Below are positions 6,462 to 8,514 of a stretch of 8,514 nt of DNA, piece after piece. The notes under the pieces are model-generated. The model was not told where the DNA came from. It saw only the letters and a list, made by a program, of their open reading frames with translations, and made no database searches. How positions within the stretch are numbered: the stretch's first letter is position 1; each line of letters starts with the position of its first letter. Both the position numbers and the translations under genes were made by a program. Source of the stretch: JALSIF01 sp026981635 [NCBI: bacterium] (GTDB taxonomy: Bacteria > 4484-113 > JALSIF01); NCBI GenBank assembly GCA_026981635.1, contig JALSIF010000305.1:1-8514 (forward strand), in the 5' to 3' direction.

Positions 6462-7136
6462 ATGGGAGAAGGAAATCCAGCCGGAAGACTCACCGTGGTC
6501 CCCTATGTGGTTGGCCCGCTGGACAACCGCACCTACCTGGTCGCATGGGGAAGGGAGGAGGGGGCCATCGTTGACCCAAGCTTTGAAATTGAGCAGGTGG
6601 CCGAGGGGGTCAGCCGGCTGGGGATAGAGGTGCGCTACATCCTAAACACCCACGGCCACTTTGACCACACCATGGGAAACGCCGCCGCCAAGCGCCTCTT
6701 CCCTGACGCCAGGCTCATCTACCCCCGGGAAGACGAAGAGCTCATTAAGCGCCTGGTGGAGGCGGCCTCCCTGTTCGGCTTTGCGGCCGAGCCCTCCCCG
6801 CCCGCCGACGCCTACTTGGAGGATATTGGCGATATCTCCCTGGGGGAGGGAGCACTTCTGCCCATCTTTACCCCCGGCCACTCTCCGGGCCACTTCTGCC
6901 TGGCCGACCGGGAAGGCAGGTTCATCCTGGTGGGGGACCTCATCTTTGCCGGCAGTGTGGGGCGCACCGACCTTCCCGGGGGCGACTTTGCCACCCTGTA
7001 CCGCAGCGCCCGCAGGATCCTGGAGGGATACCCGCCTGAGACCGCCCTCTACCCGGGCCATGGGCCCGCCACCACGGTGGAGGCGGAGCGGCGCTCAAAT
7101 CCATTTGTGGGCGACCGGGCAACCATCACACCGTGA
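6462..7136 (+). CDS. Metallo-beta-lactamase fold hydrolase, glyoxalase II-like
   Basis: 224 residues of the compact YcbL-like glyoxalase II group, without the long C-terminal helical domain of classical GloB. Every metal ligand of the family is visible: H64, H66, D68 and H69 in THGHFDH, H140 in TPGHSPGH, D159 in VGDLIFAGSVGRTD, and H200 in YPGHGP. The C-terminal SNPF is also typical. The likely reaction is hydrolysis of a thioester such as S-lactoylglutathione or an analogue; the real substrate cannot be told from sequence. The ATG at 6462 has no Shine-Dalgarno; a GTG at 6495, which starts the first strand TVVPYVVGPLDN and has GGAAG 7 nt upstream, is a possible alternative. Its stop overlaps the leader of the next gene (GTGA at 7133). 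Confidence 0.93.
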   Translation: MGEGNPAGRLTVVPYVVGPLDNRTYLVAWGREEGAIVDPSFEIEQVAEGVSRLGIEVRYILNTHGHFDHTMGNAAAKRLFPDARLIYPREDEELIKRLVEAASLFGFAAEPSPPADAYLEDIGDISLGEGALLPIFTPGHSPGHFCLADREGRFILVGDLIFAGSVGRTDLPGGDFATLYRSARRILEGYPPETALYPGHGPATTVEAERRSNPFVGDRATITP

Positions 7137-7144
7137 GGAGGAAG

Positions 7145-7597
7145 ATGTCCACCAGGGAGGAACCGGACACCCGCCTTCTCCCCACCCCGGAGGGCTACCT
7201 GGCCCACCTGGAGTTCACCCGCTCGGGCTACCTTGAGCGAGTGCTTTCGCGCTACCTGGCAGGCTTTCACCCCGACTACCTGGGGATAGACCTCACCGCC
7301 TCCCTGCCGCCGGAGGACCTTGCGGGGCTTGAGGAAAAGATGCTTCGGGAGTTTGAGCGCTTTGAGCTGGAGGAGATGGAGCTTTCTCCGGAGATGGTCA
7401 AGGTGGCCGGGTGCGTGGGGCTGGCCAGGCTCAGCTACCGCTCAGTACTCCGGCTGAAGGAATCGGGGAAGCTCTTCCTTGACCGGCGCACCAACCTGCT
7501 CATCGGCTTTCACGACGGCAGTCGCTGGTGGATCACCTACAAGGTCACCCTGAAAAAGGAGTTCTCCCCGTTGGGGGAGGATAAACAGGACCCTTAG
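7145..7597 (+). CDS. Conserved-looking protein of unknown function
   Basis: 150 residues, not recognised. The N-terminal half is acidic and helical (PEGYLAHLEFTRSGYLERVLSRYL, then PPEDLAGLEEKMLREFERFELEEMEL). A middle piece around MVKVAGCVGLARLSYRSVL has a lone cysteine (C90), and the C-terminal part looks like beta strands (FLDRRTNLLIGFHDGSRWWITYKVTLK). No signal peptide or membrane helix is apparent, so it is probably cytosolic. I start at the ATG at 7145, preceded by GAGGAGG overlapping the hydrolase stop; a GTG at 7133 in the same frame would add only MRRK. Coupling to the hydrolase suggests a shared function. Its codon use is GC-rich at third positions like its neighbours, supporting a real gene. 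Its stop overlaps that of the convergent lipoprotein gene. Confidence 0.8.
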   Translation: MSTREEPDTRLLPTPEGYLAHLEFTRSGYLERVLSRYLAGFHPDYLGIDLTASLPPEDLAGLEEKMLREFERFELEEMELSPEMVKVAGCVGLARLSYRSVLRLKESGKLFLDRRTNLLIGFHDGSRWWITYKVTLKKEFSPLGEDKQDP

Positions 7598-7962
7598 AGG
7601 CCGAGCCCCGGCGCCACCCCGTAGGCGTCCTCGTTGATAAGGCCGCTACCTCTCTCCTGCATATGGGTGAGATTCTCCACCTCAAGCCCCCGCTCCCTAA
7701 GCTCGGCGACGATCTCGGCAAGCTGTTTCTGCTGGGTCGGGGTGGTTAGCTCGCCACGGATGATTACCTTGTTTCCCTCCACCTCAACCTCCAGGGCGGC
7801 GTTGCTCAGGGGGGCCTGGCGGGAAAGCATGGCCAGAACTTCCTCCTTTATGGCAACCTCCTCCTTGTTCTGGCAGGAAGAGAGGGCAACCCCCGCAACC
7901 AGAACCAGAGAGATGAGGGAAAGGAAGGCTCCCCGTCGCATTATCCGGCCAACTTTCACCAT
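7594..7962 (-). CDS. Small lipoprotein with a BON-like domain
   Basis: 122 residues. The basic start (MVKVGRIMRR), hydrophobic core (about 12-26) and lipobox LSSC with C30 indicate a lipoprotein attached to the outer face of the membrane. The mature part of about 92 residues has the order helix, strand, strand, helix, strand of BON domains: IKEEVLAML, LEVEVEGNKVIIRGEL (57-72), then TQQKQLAEIVAELRERG and LEVENLTHM. BON domains bind phospholipids or other envelope ligands and occur in osmotic-shock proteins. The match is by pattern only. The start could be 7962 (ATG), 7959 (GTG, the next codon) or 7941 (ATG, M8); none has a good Shine-Dalgarno. A strong promoter-like pair lies directly upstream. 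Its stop overlaps the convergent unknown gene's stop (7594-7597). Confidence 0.82.
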   Translation of the reverse strand: MVKVGRIMRRGAFLSLISLVLVAGVALSSCQNKEEVAIKEEVLAMLSRQAPLSNAALEVEVEGNKVIIRGELTTPTQQKQLAEIVAELRERGLEVENLTHMQERGSGLINEDAYGVAPGLGL

Positions 7963-7966
7963 GCCA

Positions 7967-7996
7967 ATTCTAGGAAAAAAGATGGGGGTGGGTCAC
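7967..7996 (-). promoter_or_regulatory. Promoter for the BON-like lipoprotein gene, -35 in a terminator loop
   Basis: On the minus strand GTGACC (7996-7991; TGAC matches the -35 core), an 18-bp spacer and TAGAAT (7972-7967, five of six to TATAAT) form a good sigma-70-like promoter. The -35 overlaps the loop of the terminator hairpin at 7975-8005. The -10 ends 4 nt before the ATG at 7962 and 7 nt before the GTG at 7959, so the message would be leaderless or nearly so. Confidence 0.5.
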
Positions 7997-8005
7997 CCCA
8001 CCCCC
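7975..8005 (-). terminator. Intrinsic terminator for the DUF5666-like gene
   Basis: Read on the minus strand, a perfect 9-bp stem GGGGGTGGG/CCCACCCCC (8005-7997 and 7992-7984) closes a four-base loop (GTGA) and is followed by ATC and six T residues (7980-7975). This is a textbook Rho-independent terminator, 26 bp after the stop of the upstream gene at 8032. On the plus strand no T-run follows, so it is directional. Confidence 0.85.
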
Positions 8006-8031
8006 TTATCACTCTTCGGGGGAAGACCGGT

Positions 8032-8514
8032 TTACTTACCTCTGGCGCGACCGAGCCTCGCCTTGGGCCAACCGTGCTCACCCTTGCCCGCCCCCTCCTG
8101 GCGGTGCTTCTTGGCCATGGCCATCAGTAGCCGGCCCATCGCCCGGCGAAAGTCGGTCGTCTCATCGGCGAGCATCACGATGGCGCCCTTCTCCTTGTAG
8201 ATGAGCACGCTTACCAGCTGGCCGGTGGAGAAGTCATCCAGGCTGGCCCACTGGTTCTCCACCAGGAAGATGGTGCGCTCACCGATCTCAAACTCGCCCA
8301 TAAGCTCTGGCTTGTCCGAAGAGAGGGTGATCTTGCCCTCGCTGATCTCCTTGATACTCGCCTTGCCCCAGGCAAACTTCTCCTTCAGGGCCTGCTCAAT
8401 TTTCGCCCGGCGCTCCCCGCCCCGCTCCTTCATGCGCTCAAAGTAGGCCCGGGCAACCTCGGCATCAACCACTCGGAAGGCAACCAAGCTCCGGTCGCTC
8501 TGGCGTCCAAAGAC
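8032..8514 (-). CDS. Unknown protein with DUF5666-like strand-rich region, 5' end beyond window
   Basis: The frame is open to the right edge, so the N-terminus is missing; 160 residues and the TAA stop are present. The first half is a charged helix (AEVARAYFERMKERGGERRAKIEQALKEKF). A beta-rich region follows: ASIKEISEGKITLSSDKP, then GERTIFLVENQWASLDDFSTGQLVSVLIYKEKGAIVMLAD, with the ASLDDFSTGQLV step and paired strands seen in DUF5666-like domains. The C-terminus is a basic, Gly/Arg/Lys-rich tail (EGAGKGEHGWPKARLGRARGK). Function is unknown, and the missing N-terminus would decide whether it is secreted. A TTG at 8487 is in frame but the frame continues upstream, so it is not taken as the start. 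The gene ends at a strong terminator. Confidence 0.72.
   Translation of the reverse strand, partial: VFGRQSDRSLVAFRVVDAEVARAYFERMKERGGERRAKIEQALKEKFAWGKASIKEISEGKITLSSDKPELMGEFEIGERTIFLVENQWASLDDFSTGQLVSVLIYKEKGAIVMLADETTDFRRAMGRLLMAMAKKHRQEGAGKGEHGWPKARLGRARGK

Noticed and set aside
6661-7236. 191-codon plus frame overlapping the hydrolase in another frame
   Set aside because: Ser/Pro/Thr-rich off-frame translation; the metal-ligand motifs belong to the other frame.
7634-8200. 188-codon plus frame across the lipoprotein gene, terminator and next gene
   Set aside because: It crosses a strong terminator and two well-supported minus-strand genes, and is Ser/Arg/Pro-rich.
1-8514. Defence system, mobile element, CRISPR array or RNA gene
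   Set aside because: No transposase, integrase, nuclease or toxin motifs, no regularly spaced repeats, and no tRNA- or rRNA-like stretch were found; nearly all bases are assigned to housekeeping or envelope genes.

Overview
This is a GC-rich bacterial window that is almost entirely coding, with eleven genes and no gene-free stretch over 300 bases. The core is the conserved chromosomal cluster rpmH-rnpA-yidD-yidC-jag (2060-4491, + strand), which makes ribosomal protein L34, the RNase P protein, the YidD/YidC membrane-protein insertion pair and a KH/R3H RNA-binding protein. YidC is the short form without the large periplasmic domain, which argues against a typical proteobacterium. A DUF4129/DUF4350 pair, a LSSC lipobox, frequent GTG/TTG starts and possible leaderless promoters would fit a Gram-positive-like or deep-branching phylum (Chloroflexota, Actinomycetota or a high-GC Bacillota/Armatimonadota relative). 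I cannot place it more precisely.

Layout. On the left (1-2003, - strand), a DUF4129 membrane protein and a DUF4350 protein overlap by 4 bp and run off the window edge. Such pairs usually sit with MoxR ATPase and DUF58 genes. They diverge from rpmH across a 56-bp gap with apparently overlapping promoters. The usual neighbour of rpmH, dnaA with the origin, is absent. The rpmH cluster runs right to jag and meets, tail to tail, a two-gene - strand unit made of rdgB (XTP/dITP diphosphatase) followed directly by a PhoR-like sensor histidine kinase with no response regulator in view. rdgB diverges across 25 bp from a + strand pair: a glyoxalase II-like metallo-beta-lactamase hydrolase and a 150-residue protein of unknown function. 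That pair converges, with overlapping stop codons, on a - strand BON-like lipoprotein gene. Upstream of the lipoprotein is a strong intrinsic terminator for the last gene, a truncated unknown protein with a DUF5666-like region.

The genes are mostly housekeeping: translation and RNA processing, protein insertion into the membrane, nucleotide-pool cleaning, detoxification and envelope signalling. I see no mobile element, CRISPR array, tRNA, rRNA or defence system. The most unusual signals are a sharp drop in third-position GC in the middle of yidC, a terminator hairpin whose loop appears to hold the -35 box of the next gene's promoter, and a recurring TAGRAT box 4-9 nt before three - strand start codons, which suggests leaderless transcripts.
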